Positions 46,401 to 58,726 of a stretch of DNA of 64,000 bases are shown here, piece by piece. The translations under genes and the position numbers were made by a program. The notes under the pieces are model-generated. The model saw only the letters and a program-made list of their open reading frames with translations. It searched no databases and was not told the DNA's origin. The stretch comes from Fulvia fulva (lineage: Eukaryota > Ascomycota > Dothideomycetes > Mycosphaerellales > Mycosphaerellaceae): contig NC_063020.1 in assembly GCF_020509005.1 (NCBI RefSeq), forward strand, positions 2,108,001-2,172,000. Direction: 5' to 3'. Numbering within the stretch: position 1 is the stretch's first letter; each line of letters opens with the position of its first letter.

Positions 46401-46994
46401 CGTTATATACCGTATAAGCGTAAGAGGCGTTATAAAGGCCGTTAAATCCCGGCTACTTTCGTTAAGCGTGATCTAGTCGTACCCCGAAAACAAGTCTACT
46501 AAAGAGGCTACTCTATACCTAGTAAAGTCTTCCGAGAACCCGCCCGTATCTAGGGGAATGTTTATATCCCTTATTATTACCTCGTTTAAGAGTATAGCGG
46601 AGTTGATCAACCTATATAGTATAGCTTCGCTATTTAGCTCGACCTTCTTCGCTACTAAGAACTAAGTATTCGTATAAGTACCTTGACTATACTTAAGAAT
46701 TCTGTTCTTAATTCGAGCGCGGATTATCTGTTCTATAATCGCTTATAAGCTTAGGTATAACCGAATGTTCCGCGCCTACTACGGTTTATACGTAATCGTT
46801 ATAATCTTCTAAGAAGGCATAATAATATGTCTGATCTACCGTATATAGCTAAAATCCTACGCTAGGACACCTTCTTAGTTAAAGAGCATTTCTTTAAACA
46901 TTTGTCTTTCCTTAGCCGAGAGAGCGATACTAACCTTAATACTAGCGAGCCTTTTAGGTATAATCCTCGAGCCGCGCTTAATACTAGATAACTT
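43435..46994 (-). pseudogene. GypA-2 pol, 3' part (RT to integrase)
   Basis: This is the reverse image of GypA-1 17490-21144: RT in the right part (reverse of about 17500-18400), RNase H, then integrase and C-terminal tail to the left, then a non-coding 3' region of about 350 bases. Stops throughout and loss of RT aspartates as in GypA-1 mark RIP inactivation. It is broken at 46994 by GypC and continues at 54572. Confidence 0.85.
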
Positions 46995-47188
46995 TATTAC
47001 GAGGCTATAGTACGAGAGTGTAGGGGTGTGATATTAATAAAGTCGATAGCTAAAGAGAGAAGTAGGTTCTAAGGTCGAAGCCTATACTTAAGGGCCGAGG
47101 TGTTACGGGTCGGCTTCGGGCCGAGCGTCACGTGATCTGAGGTCACGTGCCCCTTTGCTAATCCTTTACTTACGGAGCGGCCGTGATA
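46995..47188 (-). repeat. GypC 3' LTR
   Basis: This 194-bp LTR contains two CACGTG boxes at 47129-47134 and 47144-47149. The copy at 54379-54571 has the same boxes. Confidence 0.92.
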
Positions 47189-47200
47189 CTACCCCCCCTT

Positions 47201-50200
47201 AAAACACCTTCGTCTCGAAGCGTATGTCCTTAAATCTTCCTTAGTATATATACGAAGGCTTCGTTATTCTCTATACCGTCCGTCTTATTAAGTAGCTCTA
47301 TCTAGGCCGTTTTAATTATATCCTCTATCGTTATATCCCTCGTTATATCTATTAGCTTACCGTAAGCCTTTATATCGCTTACGCCCTCCTACTATACTAG
47401 CGGGTAGTCAACTTAGCCTATACGAGCGTATAAAGGTATAGTCGAGCTAGTACTCTCGCTTAATAATATACTAGAAGTAGGTACCGAAACCCCTTTAATA
47501 TTGCCTATAGTAACATTAGAAGGCGTATAGTTACTAATAGGAAGAGCTATAGTACCGGTACCGTTAAAGGGAGGTCGTACGACTATAGTTACCTAAGGTA
47601 CTAGATCTATACTATATATATCTACTTTAGGTCTTATATCGCGTAATGTTTTGTTCGGGATCTAACTAGGTAGCGGATAAAAGTTGACCGGTCTAGACTT
47701 TGCTAGGTTATTATACTAGAAGTCTATAACTGCCTTCGGTATATCTTTATATACTACACCCGCGGGCTCCTAAGTAGACTTACTATCTAAATATCCCTCC
47801 TACTTCACTAGTATAGTGATGCCTCTACCCTTCGGCTTTAAATCTAGAATACGCTTAATCTCCTACGTTTTAAACGTATTACCTATATTATCTCTAACCT
47901 TAATTAGCGGGGGACGTATATTATCCTCGGGATCCGCCGGTCGTAGAAGGTTCGCGTAGAACGAGTTATATACTCGTATACGGGTCTCGTCGAGGTTGAC
48001 TCTATATATATTCTGTCCTAGTATAGCGGTAATAGTGACCGGTCCGTACTACTTTACGTCGAGCTTCTTAGATAGTCGCAATGACTTCTAGTTCTTAGTA
48101 TTAATATAGACGCGGTCGCCTTCCTAGTATCTAGGCGGTACGGTACGGTACATATTTATATTATTAGCTTAGAGGGCTTGATTATAACGGAGGTACTCGT
48201 ATAGGTGCTCGTAGAAGTCCTTTATCTACTATATAAAGCGCTCCGCTTTCTTAGTACTAACACGTTACTTAGTAGGTATAAGGCGCCTCGGTAAGTTACT
48301 ATTAAAGTTACTAGTACGCGGATTACGGCTACGCTCGGCGAAGAATAGCGAAATACCTATAGCTTCGGTAATATAGTTATTCTTTACGAATTTAGCAAGT
48401 AGTAGCCAATCCACCTAATCGTTCTAAGCGTAGTTAGTAAAGGCACGGAGGTACTTTTCTATCTCCTTATTTATATTCTCCGATTAGCCGTCCGTTTTAG
48501 GATAGAAGGCGGTAGACAGTTTATGATCTACGCCGACAAGCTCGTAGAGCCTACGCTAGAAAGTAGAAAGCTATTAGCTGCCCCTATTAGTTATAGTCGA
48601 TAGAGGTAGGCCGTAGAGACGGTAGTAGTCCCGTACGAAGATATACGTAATATATTCTACGGTCATCTCCTTTACTAGGATTATATAAGAGCCCTTACCC
48701 GTACGGTTAGTAATAGTCAAAACATCCGTATATGTCACACCGTCGTAGCTACCCGTACTTTCTAGTAAGCTAACTACAAAGTCTATTACGATCTTATCCT
48801 AGAGCTTAAAGGGAATTAGTAGTAGTTTTAGTAGCCTAGGGTATTACGTCTATAAAGGGTTTCGATAAGCGGTATTTATAGTACTTAAAAATCTTATTAC
48901 GGACGTATTGTAATAGACTAGGCTAGACGAAGTCTCTAGTAATAAGCTCGTAGGTCTTTGCTCGTCCCGGGTAGCTAGCGGAAGGTATACTATAGTAAGC
49001 CTAGAACACCTTAAAGCGTAGATTAGGTACATCTAGAACAAAAACGTTATAGCCGCCGTATCTATTCTTAATATATATTAATCCGCCTACGGCTACGGTA
49101 TTAGCCTCGTCTATACGGTATCGCCTTAGGAGCTAATATAGTTCTCCGGCATCTAGCTACCGTAACGCTTACTATATCTCTAGTTTAGCGTAGGCTATAC
49201 GCACTTCTATTATTAGGTCATTGACTTGTCGCCTAGGGCGAATTTCTATAGGTAAGATATTAAGGAAGCGATATTTAGGTAGTAGCGTTTATTCTTAGTA
49301 CTATTGCCGTAGGTCGTTATTACTAGCTAGAATGTCTTACGGACGACGAGTAAGCGTATCGGGCTTAATATTGCTTTTACTAGGGATATATACGATCTTA
49401 AAGTAGAACTGTAATAAGAATTTAGACTAGCGTACCTACCGGCGGTTTAGTACCTTCGTACTTATAAACTATTCTAGGTTCTTATAATTAGAGTATACGA
49501 GGATAGGCTTGCCGCTCTCGTCGGTAAGGTACTCGAAGTCGGTCTTATTACCGTCGATATCCCTAGACATAAGCTCCGGTTTCTACTCCTTAAACGCCTT
49601 AACGATAGCGAGTAACTCCTTATTATAGATGTTATAGTTATATTCTTATAGTGATATCTTCTTTAACATAAATATAACCGAGCGCTAAATACTATTATTA
49701 CCCTTTTACGACATAATAGTAGCCGTAACGAAATCCAATACGTCCGTTTTAAGTTTAGTTTCTCTACTAGCTACGAAATACGCGAGTACGATGTCATCCT
49801 CTATAAAGGCTAGCTTTATACGGTCGAAGGCTTGCTAATAGGTATTATCCTATAGCTAAGGTACGTCCTTCTTAGTAAGTTGTGTTATAGGATACGCGAT
49901 ACCTAAGTAGTTACGAATGAACCTACGATAGAAGTTATAGAATCCTAGGAATAACAAGATGTCCGTTAGGTTACGAGGGGTCTCCTATTCCTAAATCGTA
50001 GCGATCTTTTCCTTATCTATCTTAACCCTATTAGTACTAATAATAAGGCCTAGGTACTTAGTCTCCTAGACGTAGAACTCGTACTTGTCGATATTAAGCT
50101 AGAGGCCGGCCTCCTAAAGCTTAGCTATCACCTTGTCTATATACTCGATGTACTCCTCGAGAGTGTCGCTAAAGATCAGAGCGTTATTAAGGTACGCGGA

Positions 50201-51507
50201 GGTAAAGTTATCGAGGTACTCTCGTAGGGCATTGTTAATATATAACTAGAACGTACTAGGGACATTGCATAATCTAAATAGTATAACTAAGTATTCGAAC
50301 TACCTATACCGTGTTATGAAGGCAGTCTTCTATTCATCGCCTTCTATAATACGTAGGCGATTAAATACGGCAATAACGTCGAGCTTAGTAAAGTACTTCT
50401 TCCTACTAATCCGGTTTAGGGTGTCTTAGATAAGCGGAATAGGGTACCTAGACTTGACTATAATAGTATTTAAAGCTCGGTAGTCAATACATACTTATAG
50501 ACCGCCGCCCGGTTTACGTATAATAATAACTAGCAAAGCGGCCGGTAAATTACTACACTAGATGTTACCTTTCTCGAGCTAGTCGTCGACCTAAGCTTTC
50601 ACTACCTTAGACTCTTTATTAGATATTAGATATAGGCGTTTTAAAGGTGGTCTAGCATCCTACTTCAGCTTGATCTCGTGATCTAAGCCTAGCTAATACG
50701 GAGGTAGCTTACTTAATTCTGCTTTTTAGAAGAGGTCCTTTCTATACTAGTAGTAGGCTAGTAACTTCGCTATATCGGCTTCCTTCTCCTTCCTATATAA
50801 CTTCTCTATAAAGACATCGTAATCTACTACGCTTATAGCGTACACTTCCGCCTAGTACTCTTAGCGGTGTCGTAGTATACGATAATAGGAATCTTCGACG
50901 TATATAGCGTAGGCGAAGGCAGCTTTACTACCTATAACTTTTTGTGCTATTATAGTATATAGGCCTAATGCTTATGTAGTTACGGGGTTAGCTACGCTCT
51001 TACTAGCGTAAGTCTCGCGCGGGTTGATCTATATCGTATAGACTTTAGCCCCCTTTATACGAGATAGCTTACGGAGTCCGTAGAGGCTAATTTACTTAAT
51101 ATCGCCTTTACTTATATAGTACCTAACACGCTCTACGCTAACTCCTTCGATAGGTTAAGAGACCGGTATAGCGGAGATTTCTAGTCGTTTAAGGCTATTA
51201 TAGTCTAGTAGAGGGGTTACTAGTGTTTTGGTAGGAGGTAAGACTATAGGTAGTATAATATCCTAGTAAAGGGAGTAGCTACGGTAGCTAGTATTATTAA
51301 ATGTGATTCTATATCGCTTCTAGTCCTTATAAGGGCTGTGTTTTACGTACTAACCTAAGCCTAATACGATGTCGTAGTAAGTGTCGGTAACTAGACACTT
51401 CACGATTTTAGTATAGCCCTATAGGTTAAGCTCGATGTTTGTTACTTTTGAAATGATAGTAGGGGCTTACGAGCCGTCCCCTAGTCCGAGAGTAAAAGGT
51501 TCAATAT
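47201..51507 (-). pseudogene. GypC pol (RT-RNase H-integrase-chromodomain)
   Basis: Minus-strand pol. RT is in the right half, where the catalytic box reads YLNNALIFSDT around 50165-50194, with both Asp of YLDD changed to Asn. Integrase lies around 48150-49100. A C-terminal block with GDRVYINTKN and LRLSKKLDVK lies near 48040-48130. A chromodomain-like segment (EIKRILDLKPKGRGITILVK, then QEGYLDSKST) lies at about 47750-47850. This makes it a chromovirus, like GypB but a different family. About 500 bases beyond the chromodomain encode a long, unrecognised tail. Stops are frequent. Confidence 0.8.
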
Positions 51508-51743
51508 TGTTAAGATGTAGCATCTTAAAGGGAGTCAACAATCAGGAAGTGATCTGGTAGCCTAAGGCATCTATAATGACTCAGCTTGTAGGGAGATACC
51601 TTCTCTCCCCTTTAGCTTAGATAGACATCTAATATAATCAACATATTGGTTCCTAATATATTGCTACATGCTCGTACTATTAGTTAGTTAAAGATTAATC
51701 TCTTACTCTACTCCGCTACTATCCACCCGTACCTATTTCAACA
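51508..51743 (+). repeat. Solo LTR-X in GypC
   Basis: This 236-bp copia LTR has intact ends, TGTTAAGATG...ATTTCAACA, and a 5-bp duplication AATAT (51503-51507 and 51744-51748). It is the least RIPed LTR-X here and shows the true TG...CA termini. Its first bases form a hairpin: TTAAGATG-TAG-CATCTTAA (51510-51528). Confidence 0.95.
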
Positions 51744-51748
51744 AATAT

Positions 51749-54330
51749 TATATAAAGAGAAGTTATGTTTTTGCGCGTAGGAAGTGTTTACGAGTTTAGA
51801 GTTAGTACCGTTATCGAGAAAGGTGTATATATAATGTCTATTTGCCCTACCCTCTACTATAAAGTAATACGAGACTACGGGTCCTTTATCTACTTCTATA
51901 GAGGGTGTGTTCGGACGGGCTTATAAGGAAAATGCCTATACTATTCTTATACCGTAATGTTTATATTCGTATTCGTATTCGTAAGGTAAGTAATAGTACT
52001 TATACTAATATAATACTTCCTATATCGGACTATTATCTATTACGCTTAGATAATAGTCTAGGCGTTTTCCGCCGGTAGTACTACTACTATAGCGGTCAGA
52101 CTATTGTTAGCGGTCTTTCGCTTTAGGCGCTCGTAGGGGTCGAGTAGATAGCTAGCTACTCCTAAGGCGTATCCGGTACCGCGGTACCGTAGGTAGCTAC
52201 CGCTTATAATAATCTAGGTACGCTAATCTTAGGTAGGTAGTACGAGGTTCTTATATTACTTAGGCCGGTCCTTCTATAGAAGCAAGGCCTAGTTAGTATA
52301 CGGTAAGCGACTAAGCGGTATACTAGTATTAGCGGGAATCGCTAGCGGTGTTACCTAGCCGATAGTAGGCGTAGTTATACCTAGCGTTACGCCCGGAGGC
52401 TTGCCGCTAGATAGCTTCTTATTATCCTTATTATCGTTAACCTTTCGAGGTAGGTCGATGTCGAGCTAAGCTATCTCGCTCTCTAGGCGATAGTATTACG
52501 AAGCTAGGCCCTCGACTGTCTTGAATTCCGTAAGTCCTATAAGACGGGTACGGTACTTAAAGCTAAGCTTCTTCTTTAGCTTAAGAGTTTCCTACCTACG
52601 GCTTAAAGCTAGCGGTAGGCGAGCGCGTTCCTTCTAGTACTTAGCGTAGAATAGAGAGAACTTATCTAATTCTCCTATCTTTAGAGCGTCTATATTATTA
52701 CGTACCGTGCCTTCGGGGGTATAGTCGCTAAAGTTACGGTTAAGAAACTTAAGGGCTTTCTATACGGACTTAAAGGGCTTACTAACTATATACTTTCCGA
52801 TAAGGATCTTCTATAGAATATAGTTTCGAAGTATCTACTATACTAATCCGGTAGTATATTCTTAAACGAAGCGGAGGGCGGATAGTACGTCCTTAAAAGT
52901 CGAGACGGCGAACTTGTTACTAAGTTATATAGTCTACTCGTCGAGGCTTAGGGAGTCCTTACTATAGTTCTTACTAGAGAACTTAGGCTTCGGTATATCG
53001 ACGCGGCTACTAGTCTTAAAGTCCTTAGATATAGTAGGATTATAGCGGACTACGTCGACGCTAGTATCTACTATCTCGTAGTCCTCCTTAATAATAACTA
53101 GTTCCTTACTCTTCTTCTTATCCTTCTTCTTGCCCTTACTCTTACGCGGAGGTAGATCGACGTCGGAGTCGGAGTCGGAGGATAAGTCGGATAAATCTGG
53201 ATTAGATAAGTCGTAGACGCGCTACTTACGGTACTTACGGGCGGTAGGCTACTTCTTAGTCCCCTTATTAATAGGCTTACCGGCGGGCGTATTAGTAGGC
53301 TTATTACCGCGGCGGCGTCATAACTCGGAGAGGGAACGAGCACTACGTTCCTTTAGTTTCTCGGTAGTACGGCTACGCTTAGCCTCCTCGAGTTCCTACT
53401 AGAGCGTCTAAATCTTCTGTTATAGCCCTACTATATCTATAGTAGTAGGTACGGTCTTATTAGGTACGAGGCTATCGAGTTCGGCTACCTTAGCCTTAAG
53501 TATACTAACTTCCTTCTTAGTAGACTAAGTGTAATTATACTATTCGTTAGCCTACTTCCTATACTTAGTCACGTCCTACTTTGCCTTACTTAAGTCCTCG
53601 TTTACTTATTCGAGGTCTTACTTATATTCCTACTTATACTTCGTAGTATATTATAACTCGGTATATATATCCTTAAACTTCTTCTTGTTTAGCTCGTTAG
53701 CCTTATATAACGCCGCCCTATCTAGGATAGCTTAGCGATGTTCGGCTTCGAGCTTACGAAGTACGTATAAGATAGCTTCTAGTTAATTCTTAACGTAATC
53801 GTAAAGCTAGGTCGAGTCGAGTATACGTAGCTACTCGAGTAGGATACGCTAGGTACTACCGCGACCCTAGGCATCTATAAAGTCAACGGCGAAGTCTTTT
53901 CGAGTATTATCGTAGGATCTATCGTCGTTCTTATACTTAATAATATCGCCCTCGTATAATAACGTAGTAAGGTTAAGAGTGTCGGGGATTTCGAGCTATA
54001 TCTCGTTACCTTCCTCCTCTTCTAGAAGCTAGTCGAGAATCTCGCGCTCCGTGTTAGCGTACTTAGTATAGGGATCTAGTAGGACGGAGTTATCGGACTA
54101 GGTGTACTAATTGGCTCGCGTAAAGAGTTCTAAGTTTCGAGTTAGTCGCGTATAGCGTACGATACGTTAAGTGTTCGCGCCGCCGCTAGGGCCGGTACCC
54201 TACGGTCTCGCTATACTATAAGTATAGTGCGCCCTTCTAGCGTCTTTACTAGGAGGGAGAGAGAGTACTACGCTTCTACGCTAGTACGAGTTAGGGATTT
54301 CGAGGAGTCGCGCTATTACGATTTTTTAAG
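51749..54330 (-). pseudogene. GypC gag
   Basis: This is a minus-strand gag with long readable stretches. A zinc-knuckle remnant near 52165-52215 reads YRGTGYALGVASYLLDP, where Cys and His were probably replaced by Tyr/Val. An acidic serine-rich stretch (DLSSDSDSDVDLPPRKSKGK) lies at about 53120-53180, followed by a Lys-rich run. The exact start was not fixed. RIP stops are fewer than in pol but present. Confidence 0.7.
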
Positions 54331-54378
54331 CTAAGCGGCGCTAAATATAGTAGCGTCCTTATTAATAAGCTATCGAAG

Positions 54379-54571
54379 TGTTACGAGGCTATAGTATAAG
54401 AGTGTAGGGGTGTAATATTAATAAAGTCGATAGCTAAAGAGAGAAGTAGGTTCTAAGGTCGAGGCCTATACTTAAGGGCCGAGGTGTTACGGGTCGGCTT
54501 CGGGCCGAGCGTCACGTGATCTGAGGTCACGTGCCCTTTGCTAATTCTTTACTTACGGAGCGGCCGTGACA
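54379..54571 (-). repeat. GypC 5' LTR
   Basis: This 193-bp LTR has CACGTG at 54513-54518 and 54528-54533. By eye it is nearly identical to the 3' LTR. Confidence 0.92.
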
Positions 54572-55120
54572 AATTTTTTGATAAGATACCTCCTATCGAA
54601 CGGGCCTTACCCTACTAGTATTAGAGATTCCTAGTAAAGGGCCTTCCGCGTCTAATCTATATTACTATCTACTCTCGACTAAGGCCTCTCGTAAACGCTC
54701 GCGTTAATAGGTCTTTTCTTATTAGCTTTACGCTTATATATAGTAAATATATACGGTATCCTAATACCGGGTCTATATAACCCTACGTCTCGTTTCTAAG
54801 CCTACCTATTAATCTGGCCCTATTTTAGGATCTCCGTGTACTAGTCGCTCTATACGGAGTATATATTTATAATAACCTACTCTCCTAGAGCGTTAGTAGT
54901 CACCTTAGCGCTTAAGTATTAGCGGTTCCCTAGTAGTCCTAGTAATTTCTTCGAATACGGGCTAAGGTCGAGGACATTTTCTCTTTGTTATAATACGGGG
55001 CCGCGGTAATTCTTAAAGTAGTCGAAGATAGTCGTGTCTATAGGCTTAGGTTTTAGCTTCGTTATACCTTCTTATCGATATCGACGCGCCGTACTGTTAG
55101 AACACTCCGTCCTTAATATA
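54572..55120 (-). pseudogene. GypA-2 pol segment between GypC and LINE-III
   Basis: This is the reverse image of GypA-1 at about 16930-17485, the region just before RT. It is bounded on the left by GypC and on the right by the LINE-III target duplication at 55107-55120. It has no intact frame. Confidence 0.8.
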
Positions 55121-55339
55121 GATAGATAGATAGATTATTCATTCGCCTGTTTTAGTACCCTATAGCCTATGTAGGTCTCTCGCTATTTAGGTCTATTTGT
55201 GTAGGTAGGAAACCCGATTAACGGATGAAAACCTCCTCGTCTTTGCCCTCCTCGTTCTTTCCTGTCTTGTCCTTTCGTGCTCCTTCCTTTAGGGTACGCT
55301 AGTGTCATAGTTGTTACCCTATGACTACCTTGCCCGTAA

Positions 55340-58300
55340 CCCTAGTGATGTCCTCCTCTCGATTCCCTTTCTCCCTTCTGTTTCCCCGGCTCTTCTCTCT
55401 CTCTCCCTCCTCTCTATCCACCTTTCCGTTTCTACTACTAGGGAGAATTGCTCTAGGTAGTCCTCGTTAAGGATCCATCTTGTCACTCTCCTTATATCTT
55501 GTCTGTCCTAGATAATGGCCTAGTATTGCCTGTCTCTTGCCTTCGCCCTCCACTGGCTTCTCCCTTTTACCCACTTAGTACAGTTCAGCACTATGTGCTC
55601 CGGGTTTTGGGATAGGTAGCTATAGGGGCAACGTTTAGAATCGTATCCTAGGACTCTTCTTTAGTACAAGTATGCTCTCAGCCTAATGTGCTTAGAGCGA
55701 ATCTAGATAGCTATGCTTGCTTCCGCCCTCTTCAGGTCTTTATAGATAAGGTAGTTATACCTCCCGAAGGTCCTGGCCGCTAGTAGGGCTCCTGGCCTCA
55801 CCGGTTTTTGGTTCCAACGCGTTTCCTATAGGTGACCTACGATCCTTTCTACTTAGCTTTGCTTCTTTTTCCCTTTGTCCCCTATATTAGCTTGCTCCCT
55901 CTGAGCTTCTCTCTGTTCAAGGGCTGCTAGGATTTCCTGTGATGTTTTTAGGTCTGCTTCCTTCTGTAGGATTATGTGTGGCCGGTTGGGTCTTCTCCTC
56001 CTCTCCTACTAGGTTCTTATCCTTTGAGTAGCTACTTAGATAGTTCCCTAGGCTAGGTATGCTGATGTCTTCTCTACGTATTAACACCTTATGCCCTGGA
56101 GGTACTCCCTGATAGGGGCTGTACCTGATTCCATTTCTATTGTCCTGTAAGGGGTTGACTTGTATACCCCTAGTACTCTCTTTAGGCAGGCTGCCTGCGC
56201 TCTGTTAAGGGGGTCCTCAATTCTCTTCGGGATGTGTTTTTCCGCTACCTAAATTGCTGCTCTATATAGCATTACGGGCTTGACAATGGCCTTGTATATA
56301 GTCTAGGCCTTTGTGAAGGTCGCCCCCTAGGTTAACGTAGTGAGTCTCTCGATTAATTGTCTATTAGTGTCCGCTCTCGCTTGCGCCTTCTTCACTTATA
56401 GTCCCTAGCTGAGTTTCGGGTCTAGCTATATCCTAAGGACTCTGAGTTCCCTTATAGGATAGGTCTCGAACCCCTAGATTTTTACTAGTACTGCTAAGTT
56501 ATGTTTTGTCTTTGCCTTACTAAAATGGATAAGTTGGTACTTGTCCGGTGCGAATTTTGCCCTATGCTCTCTTGCCCACTTTTCGCATTGTCTATGTCTC
56601 TCCTCTAGGAGTGCGCAGTTTTCCTCTATAGACCCCGACTACGCTAGGATATTTGTGTTATCTACGAACCCCGATGCTAAGGTGTTTGCTGTTTCTAGGA
56701 GTGGGGTCAGGTCGGCTATAAAGAGGAGGAACAGAATTGGGGAGAGTGTAGAGCCCTATAGGATGCCCGTGTTCGTAATTAGGGTCTACGGGGCTTTAAA
56801 GGACCCTAGGAGGATCTGGGTTGTTCTGTCCTTAAGGAATGACTATACAAAGTGTACTATCTAGGCTAGGATGCTTTTCATTCTAAGGATGTATAGGAGC
56901 CTTGCGTAGGACACATTGTCGAAAGCCCCTAATATGTCTAGTAAAAGCAGTAAGGCTACCTTGTTGTTACTATAGTGCTAGATGTGTCTGATTTGCTCTA
57001 TAATTAGTTCGACTGCTATGAGGGTAGATCTCTTTTGTCTCCCCCCTATTTACGTTGCCGGGAGGAGGTTATATTCTTCTACTATTCCGGTGAGCCTTAT
57101 AGCCACGACCTTCTCTAGGAGCTTCCCTAGTGTGTTCAGCAACGCAATTGGTCTATATAACTTCAACTTAGTATAGTCTTCCTTTTAGGGTTTCCTTAGG
57201 ACGCAAGTTAGTGATTGCCTAAAGGCCTTTAGGCAATACCCCTACTTTATGTACTAGGTAAAGATTGGCGTAAGTACTAGAGTGATAAGGCTGCTACTAG
57301 CTTTTAGGTAACAGTTAGGGATCTTGTCTAGGCCTAGGGCTTTGTTACCCTTTAGTTTCTTAATAATGTTTCCGATCTCTATAGCAGACACTTGCTAGTT
57401 AGCCTCCCTTAGCGGAGGAATATGTGTTCCTAGGATGTTGCTTAGGTCTGCCTCTACCTAAGTCCCGAAGAAGTGGTCTACGAATGCTTTCGCTTTCCCT
57501 ATCGGAGTGGTTTACGTTTCCCCGTCTTGGTCCTATATTAAGGGAAACTGGGGCGGGGAGTTTCGTTCCTCGTCTAGTTTCCTAGCCCATTCTGCTAGTC
57601 TCTAGATTTGTTCCGGGTGTTCTGTGATCATCCCTACAGTTGACCTCCACTCCTACGTCTTGTCTCTTCTGATCTACGCCTTCTTTGCTTTGTACGCGTT
57701 GTTATAGGCTTCCTAGTTTACTTAGGTGCGTCGTTGCTCCCATCTCCTTCTTGCTCTCCTTGCCTCCTTGACTTTGGCTATGCACTCTAGTGTCTAGTAT
57801 AGCTTCTGGTATAGCGACCATCTCTTCTTAGGTATATAGGCCTGGGCTGCCCTTTGTATAGCTTCTATTAGCTGCTCCACTGCTTGGTCAATCCCCTCCG
57901 TTATGTGTATGTTGTTAATGTTCACCTGTTCTAGTTCGCCTTCTAGCCGCTGCTATACTAGTGTCCACTCGGCCTGCTTCTAGTAGAGCCTCCTCTCAGG
58001 TTCCCTCTCCTCCTCAACTATAAGTTAGATGTCGGTTTGGATTGGATAGTGGTCTGATGAGGACTCTAGTTAGTCATTAACTATGCAGCTTTCTACCCGT
58101 CGTGTTAAGGCGTAGGACATGAAGTATAGGTCTAGCGTGCTAGAACCATTGTTTCTAGCCCAAGTTTCTGTTCCCTTTGGCGTGATCAAGTCCATTTGGG
58201 CTGTTTCTATCTGACCAATGAGCCTCCCTACTAAGAAGTGGTGTGCTAGGGTGAAGTCCGATCCCCACTTTAGGTAGTAGAGGTTGAAATCTCCTATTAC

Positions 58301-58726
58301 GATGTTGTGGTTTTGTTAGTCTATTGCTTCCGGGAGCCTTCCTAGCGTGTGTAGTTGTGTGCTACTTCTGGACTCTAGAGGTGGGTTGTATACGCTATAG
58401 ATTAGGACTTGGCCTTAAGTTGTTTTGAGCTGCACTGTAGTGATATCCCTGTCGGTTCTCGGCTAGGCCTACCAGTCCTCTGCTAGTACCTTCTTACTAA
58501 CATAGATACAAGTTCGTGGGACTCCCTCGGTTCTGTTTATTACTACGTAGTATCTCGGGTCTCGTACAGTTGATAGAATCCTAGAGTGTGGGTTGATCTA
58601 TAGTTCCTATATTGCTATAATGTGGTGTTCCTCCGGGTCTAAGGCTTGTAGAAAGCTCCTTTAGACCTTGTCTTTACTTCTGTTCACATTATACTGAATG
58701 ATTGATAGTCTGTTAGTGTGAGGCAT
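55340..58726 (-). pseudogene. LINE-III ORF2 (endonuclease-RT)
   Basis: ORF2 starts at ATG 58726-58724 with MPHTNRLSIIQYNVNRSKDK, the typical endonuclease N-terminus. Endonuclease fills about 58000-58726 and RT about 56400-57450. The catalytic box at 56657-56668 reads FVDN instead of FVDD, one TpG to TpA change. The C-terminal zinc finger near 55590-55640 reads CPYSYLSQNPEHIVLNC, with one Cys changed to Tyr. Interrupting stops are TAG from CAG or TGG. The left limit is approximate. The layout matches LINE-I ORF2 with no RNase H domain recognised. Confidence 0.85.

Larger units (their letters stand above)
46995..54571 (-). mobile_element. GypC, chromodomain Ty3/gypsy retrotransposon
   Basis: This minus-strand element has LTRs at 46995-47188 (194 bp) and 54379-54571 (193 bp) and is inserted in GypA-2 pol; flanks AACTT (46990-46994) and AATTT (54572-54576) look like a mutated 5-bp duplication. 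LTRs start TGTCACGGCCGCTCCG on the minus strand. Without the solo LTR-X at 51508 it would be about 7.3 kb. The polypurine tract is at 47189-47200 (reverse of ACCCCCCCTT). It is heavily RIPed. Confidence 0.9.
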
